Shown piece after piece: positions 14,260 to 23,267 of a stretch of 25,280 nt of DNA. Each line of letters begins with the position of its first letter. The stretch's first letter is position 1. A model generated the notes under the pieces. The model was not told the origin of the DNA. It was given only the letters and a program-made list of their open reading frames with translations, and did no database searches. The stretch is from an uncultured Clostridia bacterium (GTDB lineage Bacteria; Bacillota; Clostridia; Lachnospirales; Lachnospiraceae), in NCBI GenBank assembly GCA_946623485.1, contig CAMORF010000002.1, positions 1 through 25,280 on the forward strand, written 5' to 3'. Made by a program: the position numbers and the translations under genes.

Positions 14260-15215
14260 CCCTGCCCGTGAAATTCGAAGGCCGGCCTACCATAAAACCT
14301 GTCACATTCGTCAGGAAGAATGGCAAGGGCGCTTTCCCTGTCCCTGCCGATCTGGCTTTTCAGCTCATCGAGGCTGGAAAACTTATGCTCCGGCCGAAGG
14401 TAATCAAGCAGGTCAGTCTGAATCGTCTGCCCGTACAGGTCAGCCTGGAAATCAAATAAAGTTGTCTCTGCTTTGCGCGTTTTCCCGCCCACCGTCGGGC
14501 GGATGCCCAGATTGGTAATCCCCGTCCGGATTGTCTGATCCGGAAGACGGGTGCAGGATGCGTAAACACCATCAGGCGGAAGGATCTTATTTGCGCCAGG
14601 ATGTACATTGACCGTCGGGACGCCGATCCCCGTTCCAAGGTGTCTTCCGTGCTGAACGATCCCCATCACAGGATAGGGCCTTCCCAGCAGCGCATTTGCC
14701 AGCTTCATATCCCCCTTCGCGAGCGCCTTCCGCACTCTTGAAGAGCTGACATCCTCCTGAAACAGGCGCTCTTTTGCCGCAATTTCAACCTGGAATCCAT
14801 ATTGCCGGCCTAAGTCCGCAAGCATGGAGGCGGTTCCTTCCCTGCGGCAGCCAAACCCGAAATCCGTCCCCACGCAGACATAAGATGCATGCATGGTTTC
14901 GGACAAGACCTCCCTGGCGAACGTCTCTGCCCGCATGCTCATAAACTCCCTGGAAAAGGGACACTCCACAAGAATATCCACGCCGAGGGAGTCCAGATAT
15001 ACCGCTCTTTCTTCATGGCTCAGGATGGGACGATCCTGGATTTCAATGGCAAACACAATACTCGATATGGAATTGGCATGCGCAAAATCCATGATCTTCC
15101 TGATCAGTTTCTGATGTCCGATGTGCACACCGTCAAACTTCCCAAGCGTCACCGCGCCTGGGATCTTGCAGACTCCTGATTCTTTATATTCTTCTAAACT
15201 GTGAAATACCTGCAA
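14256..15215 (-). CDS. ribF: Bifunctional riboflavin kinase / FAD synthetase
   Basis: This 319-residue enzyme phosphorylates riboflavin to FMN and adenylates FMN to FAD. The N-terminal FMN adenylyltransferase domain shows GKFDGVHIGHQKLI (about residues 25-38) and the region FGFGCRREGT. The C-terminal riboflavin kinase domain shows GRPYPVMGIVQHGRHLGTGIGVPTVNV and GVYAS, and the late segment TTLFDFQADLYGQ. The start is TTG at 15215, giving M-Q-V-F-H-S-L-E-E-Y, with GAGG about nine bases upstream; no in-frame ATG lies nearby. It follows truB by 11 bases, the usual arrangement, and its last codons overlap the rpsO promoter. Confidence 0.95.
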   Translation of the reverse strand: MQVFHSLEEYKESGVCKIPGAVTLGKFDGVHIGHQKLIRKIMDFAHANSISSIVFAIEIQDRPILSHEERAVYLDSLGVDILVECPFSREFMSMRAETFAREVLSETMHASYVCVGTDFGFGCRREGTASMLADLGRQYGFQVEIAAKERLFQEDVSSSRVRKALAKGDMKLANALLGRPYPVMGIVQHGRHLGTGIGVPTVNVHPGANKILPPDGVYASCTRLPDQTIRTGITNLGIRPTVGGKTRKAETTLFDFQADLYGQTIQTDLLDYLRPEHKFSSLDELKSQIGRDRESALAILPDECDRFYGRPAFEFHGQG

Positions 15216-15226
15216 ACTGCCATACC

Positions 15227-16126
15227 TCAGAGAAACATCCGGTAAGGAATGTATTGCCCTTTCTCAGGCACAAACCGGTAAAGGGCAAGAAAACTGCCAT
15301 CTGCTTTACATAACCTGATCATATCGCCTGCGCCGCCGGGCGGCAGTGAGAGTTCCTCCGTGGTCAGGGCATTTCCATTCAACAGCTTTTTTTGTGCCGC
15401 TTCAGAAGGCGTCCGGACACGAAGAAAATCAAGGAACATCTCCTCTAACGGAATCACCTGCTCCTGGATCCTTCCTGCCCGGGCCATCTCTTCAATCTTT
15501 CCCAGTGGAAGGGCATCCTCGATCATCAGGCCGCCCGCCCTGGTCCGGATGAGTTCTTTCATCGCCCCGCCGCAGCCAAGGGCTTCCCCGATATCATGGC
15601 AAAGCGTCCGGATATAGGTTCCTTTGGAGCAGTCAACCAGGATGGTTACTTCAGGAAGCGCCATTTTCTCAATCCGGATGGATGGAATCCGGACAAAGAC
15701 CTTACTGCGCGCGACTTCCTTGCCCTGACGCGCAAGATCATACAGCCGTTTTCCGTTCACCTGCTTTGCCGAATACATCGGCGGCAGCTGATCATAGCCG
15801 CCCTGAAAGGAAAAGACTGCCGAACGAACCGCATCCTCATCAGGCAGCTGCCCGTCCCATGTTCTGATTACCTGCCCGGTCATATCCTGCGTGTCGGTAG
15901 AAACCCCGAGCAGAAGAACCGCGCGGTATGTTTTCTCATGGTCCATCATCCATTCTGAAAGGCGCGTCGCGCCTCCCAGCAGCACCGGAAGGACGCCCAC
16001 AGCCGCAGGATCCAGTGTCCCGGCATGGCCGATCTTCCGCTGCCTGAGGATTCCGCGCAGCTTCGCCACCACATCATTGCTGGTAAACCCGCTTTCTTTA
16101 TATACATTCAGAATTCCGTTCAGCAT
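15227..16126 (-). CDS. truB: tRNA pseudouridine(55) synthase TruB
   Basis: This 299-residue enzyme makes pseudouridine at position 55 in the T-loop of nearly all tRNAs. The catalytic aspartate is D39 in KIGHAGTLDPAAVGVLPV. Other family segments are the MYSAKQVNGKRLYDLARQG motif and CSKGTYIRTLCHDIGEALG. The C-terminal part (from about 240) resembles the short PUA-like extension. The ATG at 16126 has only a weak purine-rich site upstream (GGGG and AAGGATGG at longer spacing). It lies 83 bases after nrnA and 11 bases before ribF. Confidence 0.96.
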   Translation of the reverse strand: MLNGILNVYKESGFTSNDVVAKLRGILRQRKIGHAGTLDPAAVGVLPVLLGGATRLSEWMMDHEKTYRAVLLLGVSTDTQDMTGQVIRTWDGQLPDEDAVRSAVFSFQGGYDQLPPMYSAKQVNGKRLYDLARQGKEVARSKVFVRIPSIRIEKMALPEVTILVDCSKGTYIRTLCHDIGEALGCGGAMKELIRTRAGGLMIEDALPLGKIEEMARAGRIQEQVIPLEEMFLDFLRVRTPSEAAQKKLLNGNALTTEELSLPPGGAGDMIRLCKADGSFLALYRFVPEKGQYIPYRMFL

Positions 16127-16209
16127 GAATGCCCCAAACCATCCTTCATATCTCTCACTACAACGAGGCTTTCTGACGACGCAACCGGAAAATCAGACAC
16201 GCAAGATGA

Positions 16210-17181
16210 TCAGATTATTTCCGAACAGGTCCTAAGCTGCCTGTCCACCTGCGCGGCAATGTTATTGACAACATCGTGCACGTCTCCATCCATGGTGCAT
16301 CCGGCTGCCCTGAAATGTCCGCCTCCCTGAAAATAGGAAGCGACTTTTGATACATTCACTTTCCCGTTTGAGCGCAGGCTCACCTTATACCGGTTCGGAG
16401 CGACCTCATATAGAAATACTGCCGTCTCAACCCCTCTGGTGACACGAAGCTGCTGAACAATCCCGTCCAGATTCTTCGGATCTACCTGGTAGAAATCAAG
16501 GTCCTTCCTGCGCAGGGCACTGAAGATCAGCTTTCCGTCCATCATCAGGATGCTCTCAGCCAGCGCCCGGCCAAGCACCTGGTTCTCGCGATAGCTCTTC
16601 AGGAAAAATGTCTCATCGCAGATCCATGAAAAATCGATTCCCGTATCCATCAGCCAGCCGCCGACCATCATGGTACGGCTTGAAGTGCAGCTATACTGGA
16701 AGATGCCTGTATCATGGGCAATCCCCATATACAACGGTTCCGCGATCTCTTTTGTGATCCGATCCTTCCCGATCATCAGCGCGACCAGCTCACTGGTGGA
16801 ACTCGCCTCAGGCTGAATCTCACGGATCATTCCATATCCCACGTTCGAAATATGGTGATCAATCACAACCGTTTTTCCTGCCGCGTGAAAATAGCCCTGC
16901 GCTTCCCCCAATCTCTGAAGGTCTCCGGAATCCAGCGCGATAAACAGATCATGCGCTTCTTGTGCGGGGTAATCATGAACCACCTGGTCACTGCAGGACA
17001 CGAATTCATAAGATTTCGGATAATTGTCCTCCAGATACACCGTCGCACGGATGGCAGGATAGTAGGTTTTTAAAAACAGGAAAAGCCCCATGCAGCTGCC
17101 AAAGGCATCACCGTCGGGCTTGACATGCCCGCAGATCCCCACAGTCTTTACACCGTCCAGAATGTTATCCAGAGAAATCAA
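16210..17181 (-). CDS. nrnA: DHH/DHHA1 family bifunctional oligoribonuclease / pAp phosphatase
   Basis: This 323-residue phosphoesterase degrades short RNA oligomers and in the family also dephosphorylates 3'-phosphoadenosine 5'-phosphate. DHH motifs are visible: HVKPDGDAFGS at 19-29, ALDSGD near 82-87 and VIDHHIS with DHH at 108-110. The C-terminal DHHA1 domain ends with FQGGGHFRAAGCTM. The start is TTG at 17181, overlapping the rbfA stop codon as TTGA, with a purine-rich site (GGAGG and GAGG) upstream. The coupling to rbfA and position before truB match the Firmicute cluster, where it is often annotated as a DHH family phosphoesterase. Confidence 0.92.
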   Translation of the reverse strand: MISLDNILDGVKTVGICGHVKPDGDAFGSCMGLFLFLKTYYPAIRATVYLEDNYPKSYEFVSCSDQVVHDYPAQEAHDLFIALDSGDLQRLGEAQGYFHAAGKTVVIDHHISNVGYGMIREIQPEASSTSELVALMIGKDRITKEIAEPLYMGIAHDTGIFQYSCTSSRTMMVGGWLMDTGIDFSWICDETFFLKSYRENQVLGRALAESILMMDGKLIFSALRRKDLDFYQVDPKNLDGIVQQLRVTRGVETAVFLYEVAPNRYKVSLRSNGKVNVSKVASYFQGGGHFRAAGCTMDGDVHDVVNNIAAQVDRQLRTCSEII

Positions 17182-17600
17182 ACCTCTTCTCCTCCTTCCG
17201 GGCCATCCGGATCCGGTTCCCCGGAATCCGCAACATGCCTGGATTCATCCTGCGCAATCACCTCATCGATCCTCTTGGACATGCCGACGCCGTAGGCAAT
17301 CGAATCATCGGCGATGAAACGTACCGTTGGCGTGTTGCGCAGATTCACGCTCCTGGCCAGCTCACGGCGGATATATCCCTCCGCGCTTTCCAGCCCCTCT
17401 ATGGTACTGCCAAGCGCGTGGGCATTGCCAAGAACAGAGATATACGCCTTGCAGGTCTTCAGATCCGGTGCAACCTCCACCTTGGTGACGCTGGTCATGG
17501 GATCCACCCTGGGATCCTTCAGTTCACGCATGATGATCTCCTGAAGCTGCCTGCGGACTTCTTCATTGATGCGGATGTTTTTGATACTGTTTTTCCTCAC
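17178..17600 (-). CDS. rbfA: 30S ribosome-binding factor A
   Basis: This 140-residue factor helps the late maturation of the 30S subunit and 16S rRNA 5' end. The sequence runs N-S-I-K-N-I-R-I-N-E-E-V, then ELKDPRV, a beta region with APDLKTCKAYISVLG, and NTPTVRFIADDSIAYGV, all characteristic of the family. A short acidic, proline/glycine-rich tail follows. The start is GTG at 17600, four bases after a GGTGG purine site. It lies 14 bases after infB and its stop overlaps the nrnA start. Confidence 0.95.
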   Translation of the reverse strand: MRKNSIKNIRINEEVRRQLQEIIMRELKDPRVDPMTSVTKVEVAPDLKTCKAYISVLGNAHALGSTIEGLESAEGYIRRELARSVNLRNTPTVRFIADDSIAYGVGMSKRIDEVIAQDESRHVADSGEPDPDGPEGGEEV

Positions 17601-17614
17601 AATTCCACCCCCGG

Positions 17615-20600
17615 TCAGCTGCGCGCAACTTCAACCATCGTATAAACCTCAACCTGGTCGCCTTCCCGGATCTCACTGAAGCCATCGAATACCAGGCCGC
17701 ATTCAAATCCGGAACGGACTTCCTTGACGTCATCCTTGAACCGCTTCAATGATGCGATCGAACCATCAAAGATCTGCTTGCCGTCACGGGTAATGCGTGC
17801 CTTGGAACCTCTCTGGACAGTGCCGTCCAGGACATAGGATCCTGCAATGTTGCCGACACCGCTGGCTTTGAAGATCTGGCGGATCTCAACATGACCGGTC
17901 ACCTTCTCTTCATAAACCGGTTCGAGCATTCCCTTCATGGCGTTCTCAACATCATTGATTGCGTCATAGATTACCTTGTAGAGCCTGATGTCCACGCCTT
18001 CATGCTCTGCGGTAGACTTGGCCTGCGCGTCCGGCCTGACATTGAAGCCAATGATAATCGCGTTCGAAGCGCTTGCCAGGGTAACATCCGATTCATTGAT
18101 CGCGCCGACCGCAGAATGGATGATCTTCACGATCACTTCCTCATTCGTCAGCTTCAGAAGGCTTTGCCTCAGTGCCTCCACGGAGCCCTGCACATCTGCT
18201 TTGACAATCAGGTTCAGATCCTTCAGGGTACCTTCCTTGATCTGGTTAAACAGATCATCCAGGGATGTCCGCTTGCGGGATTCCTCAATCATCTTCTCCT
18301 TGCCCACCGTAATGAAGGTTGCGGCAAAGTTCTTCGCCTCCTTTTCCGTCTCAGGCGAAGTAAAGATCTCTCCCGCGCCGGGAACATCGGAGAATCCAAT
18401 GACCTCCACCGGCATGGACGGACCGGCCTCTTTGACGCGCCTGCCCTTATCATCCGTCATGGCGCGGACCTTGCCAAAGCATGCGCCGGCATCAATCGGA
18501 TCGCCTACATGCAAGGTACCCTTCTGGATCAGGAGGGATGCAACCGGGCCGCGTCCCTTATCCAGCTTCGCCTCGATGACAAGGCCTCTCGCGCGCCGGT
18601 TCGGGTTGGACTTCAGTTCCATCACGTCGGCAGTCAGGAGAATCATCTCAAGCAGGTCGTCAATTCCTTCATGGGACTTGGCTGAGACCGGAACCATGGT
18701 CGTGCTTCCGCCCCAGTCCTCCGCGATCAGTTCATATTCTGTCAGCTCCTGCTTGACACGGTCAATGTTGGCGCTGGGCTTATCAATCTTATTGATCGCG
18801 ACAATGATCTCAATCCCTGCCGCCTTGGCATGATTAATCGCCTCCACGGTCTGGGGCATGACACCGTCGTCTGCAGCGACGACAAGAACCGCGATATCCG
18901 TCGAGTTGGCACCACGCATACGCATGGCGGTAAATGCCTCATGGCCCGGCGTATCCAGGAATGTGATGGTTCTGTCATTGTAATGGATGACAGAAGCACC
19001 GATATGCTGCGTGATCCCGCCTGATTCTCTGTCCGTCACATGGGTATCCCGGATGGCGTCCAGAAGCGATGTCTTACCATGGTCAACATGTCCCATGACA
19101 CAGACAACCGGCGGCCTCGCGACCATATCATCTTCACTCTCATCCTCTTCCTTCAGAAGGTCAGCGATCAGGTCTCTCTTCTCCTCATGCTCACAGAGGA
19201 TTTCGTATTCCACCGCAATCTCCTCTGCCTCCTCATAAGTAAGGTCAGAGTTCATCGTGACCATCTTCCCGTCCATGAAAAGCTTCTTGATGATCTGGGA
19301 AGCCTGAACCTTCATCTTGTCCGCAAGCTCCTTGAGCGTAATATGATCCGGAAGAATAATCGTCTTGATCTTCTCCTCGACCTTTACCGGCTCAACCTTC
19401 GCCGCGGACGCAGCTTTATTCTGGTCTTTCCTGCGCCGCCCGGTCTGGACACGGTCATTGGCATCAAACCGGTTGTACTTCTCGTTGCGGTCCTTCCCTT
19501 CTCTTCTGGCATTGGCATTCTTGCCACGGCTCTGGGCATTCTCACGGCTTGGATCAAACCGCCCTTTGGAGGAATCCTTCCGGCTCTGGCCGCCTCTTGG
19601 GGCGGATGCGCCTGGTTTCGCGGATGCCGCGGCTGCTCCGGCGCCTGAACGCCCCTGGCCGGAAAAACCACCGCCCTGCTGTTTTCCCTGGGTCTGGCCG
19701 CTGCGCTGGCGGTCTCCCTGATACGGGCGCCTCCCATCCGAAGCTTTGGCCTCCTGATGCCCCTGTCCCCGGTCGGGGGCAGAAGCACGTCTGTTGCCGG
19801 TGCCCTGCGGGGAAGATGGCTTCCTTTGCTGCGCGGTACTGCTGCCTGCTGCCTGCTGCCTCTGAGCAGACTGAGCCGGGGCCTCTTTTTTGGCCGGAGT
19901 GCCCTTTTGCCCCTGCTGGGCAGCGGATAGCCTGGCGGCAGTCTCCGCCTGAGACGAAGCCTGTGGGATGGCCTGTGAAGCGGGAGCTGCAGAAGCTGAT
20001 GCAGCTGCCTGTGCCTGTGCTGTCCTGGAAAGATCAGACGCAGACGGGCTCGCCCCTGCTGCAGTCTGTGGCTTTGGCGGCACGGCTGCCGGCTGCGGAC
20101 GGGATACCACACTCTCCGGACCTGGAGCCCCCGCAAGGCGGGATGCCTCCGGTCTCATGCTCTCAGGCTTCCTTCCCGCCAGATTCTCCGGCATCCGGGT
20201 CCCACGGGCAGCAGGATCCAGGGGACGCGCGGTTCCATCCTGAGGACGCTTTCTTTGCACCGGCCTTGCCGTATGGGCAACAGGCCCCTGGCTTCTTTGC
20301 TGCGCCTGTTTGGTCGGCATCCGGGAAATGACTCCGCTGCGTGCATTTTCACGGCGAAAGACAGCGACGAACTTTTTCTTCTTCGGCGCACCCTCCTCGC
20401 TGCCCGGTGCTTTTGCGGCAGCTGCCTTCTTCTCAGAAGGAACGGTGCCCGAAGCCGGAGCAGACTTAGGCGAAGACAGCTTCGCCCTCACCTTCGCAGC
20501 AATGCTATCATCAATCCCGCTGGCGGCCTTGACGTCTGCTATGCCCATAGCGGACAGAATGGCAATCACATCGCCGGCGGATCTCTCCAGCTCCTTTGCA

Positions 20601-20626
20601 AGTTCATGTACTCTGATCTTTCCCAA
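17615..20626 (-). CDS. infB: Translation initiation factor IF-2
   Basis: This 1003-residue GTPase brings initiator tRNA to the 30S subunit and promotes subunit joining. An N-terminal IF2N domain ([16 protein letters not shown]) is followed by a long low-complexity linker, about residues 65-410, rich in Ala, Gln, Pro, Ser and Arg. A second IF2N-like domain ([21 protein letters not shown]) follows. The G domain starts near residue 505 ([21 protein letters not shown]), then come domains II, III and IV. The start is TTG at 20626 with GGAGG eight bases upstream; no ATG is nearby. It begins five bases after the ylxQ stop. The long linker explains the size and is typical of high-length IF2 variants. 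Confidence 0.97.
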   Translation of the reverse strand: MGKIRVHELAKELERSAGDVIAILSAMGIADVKAASGIDDSIAAKVRAKLSSPKSAPASGTVPSEKKAAAAKAPGSEEGAPKKKKFVAVFRRENARSGVISRMPTKQAQQRSQGPVAHTARPVQRKRPQDGTARPLDPAARGTRMPENLAGRKPESMRPEASRLAGAPGPESVVSRPQPAAVPPKPQTAAGASPSASDLSRTAQAQAAASASAAPASQAIPQASSQAETAARLSAAQQGQKGTPAKKEAPAQSAQRQQAAGSSTAQQRKPSSPQGTGNRRASAPDRGQGHQEAKASDGRRPYQGDRQRSGQTQGKQQGGGFSGQGRSGAGAAAASAKPGASAPRGGQSRKDSSKGRFDPSRENAQSRGKNANARREGKDRNEKYNRFDANDRVQTGRRRKDQNKAASAAKVEPVKVEEKIKTIILPDHITLKELADKMKVQASQIIKKLFMDGKMVTMNSDLTYEEAEEIAVEYEILCEHEEKRDLIADLLKEEDESEDDMVARPPVVCVMGHVDHGKTSLLDAIRDTHVTDRESGGITQHIGASVIHYNDRTITFLDTPGHEAFTAMRMRGANSTDIAVLVVAADDGVMPQTVEAINHAKAAGIEIIVAINKIDKPSANIDRVKQELTEYELIAEDWGGSTTMVPVSAKSHEGIDDLLEMILLTADVMELKSNPNRRARGLVIEAKLDKGRGPVASLLIQKGTLHVGDPIDAGACFGKVRAMTDDKGRRVKEAGPSMPVEVIGFSDVPGAGEIFTSPETEKEAKNFAATFITVGKEKMIEESRKRTSLDDLFNQIKEGTLKDLNLIVKADVQGSVEALRQSLLKLTNEEVIVKIIHSAVGAINESDVTLASASNAIIIGFNVRPDAQAKSTAEHEGVDIRLYKVIYDAINDVENAMKGMLEPVYEEKVTGHVEIRQIFKASGVGNIAGSYVLDGTVQRGSKARITRDGKQIFDGSIASLKRFKDDVKEVRSGFECGLVFDGFSEIREGDQVEVYTMVEVARS

Positions 20627-20631
20627 ATCAA

Positions 20632-20955
20632 CTACCTCCGCGTACTGTACGATTCAAGCTCCTTTTTAACCGCCTTCGCAAAGCCGTCATCAAGAAGTGC
20701 CAGGCTGGATCGCTCCGTCCGGCCGATCCTGTGTCCAAGGGTATCCTTGTCTGACAGTTCCACCACCGGTACCTGGTAAAACGCACCCATATTATAAAAC
20801 TTCTTTTTGGTATTCTCTGAAGCATCCGCAGCCAGGATCACAAGGGCCGCGCGGCCTTCCTTCACAGCTTTTTCCACCATGAATTCCCCCGACGCGAGCT
20901 TCCCGGACCGCTGCGAAAGTCCAAGAAGGCTGTAAACCCGCTTCAAGTCATTCAT
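20632..20955 (-). CDS. ylxQ: L7Ae/L30e/S12e-family ribosomal-associated protein YlxQ
   Basis: This 107-residue protein belongs to the L7Ae/L30e RNA-binding (kink-turn) fold. It begins [21 protein letters not shown], followed by [15 protein letters not shown] and [16 protein letters not shown], all typical. In Firmicutes it sits between ylxR and infB. The exact function is not settled; kink-turn RNA binding is known for relatives. Its ATG overlaps the ylxR stop (ATGAATGA), indicating translational coupling, and its stop lies five bases before the infB start. Confidence 0.9.
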   Translation of the reverse strand: MNDLKRVYSLLGLSQRSGKLASGEFMVEKAVKEGRAALVILAADASENTKKKFYNMGAFYQVPVVELSDKDTLGHRIGRTERSSLALLDDGFAKAVKKELESYSTRR

Positions 20956-21223
20956 TTGCCGCCTCTATGATCCGGCGCACCTGCTCGTAAATCTCCGGGT
21001 CGGCAGAATACCTCAGGTCCCGCTGCAGCCCACGGCGTTTTGCGGCAGCTTCGAGACAGTCCAGGGACTTGCAGATATAGCTTCCTCTGCCGTTCTTCTT
21101 CTGCGTCTCATCCACCATGACTTCCCCTTCTTTTGTCCGGATCACCCGGATCATCTCACTTTTGTTCTTCAGTACACCGCAGCCGGCGCATCTGCGCAGA
21201 CCGCGAAGATTAGCTCCCTGCAT
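20948..21223 (-). CDS. ylxR: YlxR (RnpM) family protein
   Basis: This 91-residue protein of the YlxR family has the family length. It shows RRCAGCGVLKNKSEMIRV at the N-terminus and the signature GRGSYIC in the middle. The family is nucleic-acid binding; a B. subtilis member was recently described, as I recall, as a modulator of RNase P (RnpM). I chose the ATG at 21223 with GGAAG and a G-rich site upstream; this overlaps the end of nusA by 14 bases. The longer frame to 21322 lies inside nusA and is unlike the family. It is coupled to ylxQ by an ATGA-type overlap. Confidence 0.92.
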   Translation of the reverse strand: MQGANLRGLRRCAGCGVLKNKSEMIRVIRTKEGEVMVDETQKKNGRGSYICKSLDCLEAAAKRRGLQRDLRYSADPEIYEQVRRIIEAANE

Positions 21224-22526
21224 GTTCTTCCGCCCCCTTAACAGCAGGATAACCGGGATTCTGGTTCTGTGCCTGGGGCACATCAGCATTCCCCTCAGCA
21301 TCGTACGCGGACCCCTCTGCATATGTCAGGTCTTTGTCATAGGCCTCTTCTCCGTAGTACTCTTCCTGCGCATAGGCATCCTGCGGATAGTCATCTTCCG
21401 TATAGTACCCGTCCTCGTAGGAAGCCTCTTCCTCTTCATATCCCTGACTGTAATACTCTTCCTGGAACGCGTCGAGTTCGCCGGATTCGATTGCCTGAGT
21501 CTCAGACTTGATGTCAATCTTGAAGCCGGTCAGCCTGGCAGTCAGCCTGGCGTTCTGACCTTCACGGCCGATGGCAAGCGACAGCTGGTAATCCGGAACG
21601 ACAACCTTTGCTTCCCGGTCCTCCTCATCGACAAGCACGGTAACGACCTTTGCCGGGCTGAGCGCATTTTCGATAAAGTACGCAGGATTCTCATTCCACT
21701 CGACAATATCGATCTTCTCCCCGTTCAGCTCGTCCACAACCATAGCGACACGGTTTCCGTTCTGCCCGACGCACGCGCCCACCGCGTCTACGCCTTCGGC
21801 CCTGGAGCAGACCGCCATCTTGGAGCGGGAGCCTGCTTCCCGGGCGATCGCCATGATGTCAACGGTGCCGTCCGCAACCTCTGTGACTTCCTGCTCAAAC
21901 AGGCATCTGACAAGATTCGGATGCTTACGTGAAACGAGGATGCGGGGGCCCTTCGGCGTATTATCCACATGAAGGACATAGACCTTGATCCGCTGGTTCG
22001 GATAATAATTCTCTCCCTTGATCATCTCACTCTCGTTCAGGATTCCGTCTACCCTGCCGAGATTGATCGCAACATTCCGACCGATAAACCTCTGCACAAC
22101 ACCCGTGACAACCTTGTTCTCCTTGTCATAATAATCTGCGAACAGGCTTTTCCTTTCCGCCTCGCGGATCTGCTGCAGGATCACATTCTTCGCATTCTGG
22201 ACCGCGATCCGTCCGAACGCCCTGGAATTGATGTCAACATTCACCGTATCCCCGAGCCCATAGGAGCTGTCGATCATCTTCGCATCGGCAAGGCTGATCT
22301 GTGTCATGCTGTCCTCGACATTCTCAACCACTTCCTTTGCCAGAAAGATGCCAAAGGACTTTTTTTCCTGATCAAGAGATACAACGATATTCGTCAGGTC
22401 CTGCCGGTTGAAGTTGTTTCTGCAGGCCTGCTCCAGCGATTTTGCGATCGCGTCAAGAAGCACGTCGCTCTTGATGTTCTTCTCTTTCTCAAGAATGATG
22501 AGAGCGTCAAACAGTTCGTCGTTCAT
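21210..22526 (-). CDS. nusA: Transcription termination/antitermination factor NusA
   Basis: This 438-residue factor binds RNA polymerase and nascent RNA and modulates pausing, termination and antitermination. The N-terminal polymerase-binding domain covers about residues 1-125 (ELFDALIILEKEKNI). An S1 domain (VVTGVVQRFIGRNVAINLG) and two KH domains (AVGACVGQNGNRV and LSLAIGREGQNARL) follow. After the KH region, residues about 356-438 form an acidic, tyrosine-rich, repeat-like tail with about 14 tyrosines. Canonical Firmicute NusA is about 370 residues and lacks such a tail. The ATG at 22526 has AAGGA seven bases upstream; the frame to 22550 would place a Shine-Dalgarno inside the gene. Confidence 0.96.
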   Translation of the reverse strand: MNDELFDALIILEKEKNIKSDVLLDAIAKSLEQACRNNFNRQDLTNIVVSLDQEKKSFGIFLAKEVVENVEDSMTQISLADAKMIDSSYGLGDTVNVDINSRAFGRIAVQNAKNVILQQIREAERKSLFADYYDKENKVVTGVVQRFIGRNVAINLGRVDGILNESEMIKGENYYPNQRIKVYVLHVDNTPKGPRILVSRKHPNLVRCLFEQEVTEVADGTVDIMAIAREAGSRSKMAVCSRAEGVDAVGACVGQNGNRVAMVVDELNGEKIDIVEWNENPAYFIENALSPAKVVTVLVDEEDREAKVVVPDYQLSLAIGREGQNARLTARLTGFKIDIKSETQAIESGELDAFQEEYYSQGYEEEEASYEDGYYTEDDYPQDAYAQEEYYGEEAYDKDLTYAEGSAYDAEGNADVPQAQNQNPGYPAVKGAEEHAGS

Positions 22527-22583
22527 ATTTTTTTCCTTTTCCTCCTGCAATCATCCTGTCAGGCATAGCAGCCTGATCCCCCG

Positions 22584-22662
22584 TCAGCGGCCCGGTCTCC
22601 AGCCAGCGGCCAATTACCGGCCAACGCCTGGTATCAGCGAACGGCCTCTTACCAGCCAACGG
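22584..22662 (-). repeat. Degenerate 18-bp tandem repeat between rimP and nusA
   Basis: On the minus strand five imperfect units share a core like CGTTGGCTGGTAA. The cores start at plus positions 22656, 22638, 22621, 22603 and 22584, with spacings of 18, 17, 18 and 19 bases. The units are similar but not identical (CGTTGG, CGTTCG, CGTTGG, CGCTGG, CGCTGA). The array fills most of the 141-base gap and has no start codon or reading-frame signal of a gene. No terminator is present, so rimP and nusA are likely co-transcribed. Confidence 0.6.
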
Positions 22663-22667
22663 TAGTA

Positions 22668-23132
22668 TTACCAGTCAAACGCTTCCCTGATCAATGCCAG
22701 GTCCTTCCTCTGGAACTCAAGCATGCGCCCTTCATCTGTTTCGATGGATACGCTGTCCTTCGTCCAGTTTTTCAGGATTCCCCGGAATTCCTTTTCATGC
22801 GCAAAGCTTTTATACAGCCTCAGCTCAATCTCTTTTCCCTCATTCCGGATGTAGTCCTTCTCTTTTTTGAGCGGACGTCCGAGGCCGGGAGAGGAAACCT
22901 CCAGCACATAGGCCTCGGAAATAAAATCTTCCCTGTCCAGCTGTGCCTCCAGTGCCCTGCTGACAATCTCACAGTCATCGACATTGATCCCGCCGGGCTT
23001 ATCAATATAGGACCTCAGGTACCAGCTGCTTCCTTCCTTGACGAATTCCACATCCACCAGCTCAAAGCCATGTTCCTGCAGGATCGGCATAAGCAGCTGC
23101 TGCGTCCTCTCTTCATATTCGCTGTGATTCAT
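22668..23132 (-). CDS. rimP: Ribosome maturation factor RimP
   Basis: This 154-residue factor is needed for efficient 30S assembly. The N-terminal domain carries GFELVDVEFVKEGSSWYLRSYIDKPGG-type segments and DDCEIVSRALEAQLD. The motif YVLEVSSPGLGRPLK is the clearest family signature. A C-terminal SH3-like domain follows (FRGILKNWTKDSVSI). I chose the ATG at 23132 (MNHSEYEERT) with AGGGG upstream; the frame to 23195 runs back through the leader hairpin and is unlike the family. It heads the nusA-infB block and has its own promoter. Confidence 0.95.
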   Translation of the reverse strand: MNHSEYEERTQQLLMPILQEHGFELVDVEFVKEGSSWYLRSYIDKPGGINVDDCEIVSRALEAQLDREDFISEAYVLEVSSPGLGRPLKKEKDYIRNEGKEIELRLYKSFAHEKEFRGILKNWTKDSVSIETDEGRMLEFQRKDLALIREAFDW

Positions 23133-23157
23133 GGATTCCCCTGCATGATAATGACAC

Positions 23158-23193
23158 GACAGAAGAACGGGCTTTTCGGCCCGTTCTTCTGTC
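23158..23193 (-). promoter_or_regulatory. Perfect 15-bp hairpin in the rimP-nusA leader
   Basis: GACAGAAGAACGGGC (23158-23172) and GCCCGTTCTTCTGTC (23179-23193) are exact reverse complements around a six-base loop. In the minus-strand transcript the stem is followed by GUGUCAUUAU, a poor U-tract, 25 bases before rimP. It lies between a candidate promoter and the operon's first gene, where it could attenuate transcription or shape the mRNA 5' end. The structure is certain; the role is inferred. Confidence 0.75.
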
Positions 23194-23214
23194 AACAGTT
23201 CTTCTTACGATGGC

Positions 23215-23243
23215 ATCTTAGCACCATAAGTCACAAATTGCAA
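23215..23243 (-). promoter_or_regulatory. Promoter for the rimP-nusA-infB operon
   Basis: On the minus strand TTGCAA (plus 23238-23243) and TAAGAT (plus 23215-23220) are 17 bases apart, and the -10 is preceded by TGC, an extended -10. The predicted start near 23208 gives a leader of about 75 bases that contains the 15-bp hairpin. It lies 25 bases after the topoisomerase stop codon. Confidence 0.6.
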
Positions 23244-23267
23244 GTGTAAAAAAGAAAACCCCATGAG

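Noticed and set aside
17615..20626. Low-complexity region of infB considered as a foreign insertion or frameshift
   Set aside because: The reading frame is continuous, and long Ala/Gln/Pro-rich linkers between the N-terminal and G domains are normal in bacterial IF2.
22584..22662. Tandem repeat between rimP and nusA considered as coding for a small repeat protein
   Set aside because: The 17-19 base spacing shifts frame between units and no start codon with a ribosome binding site is present.
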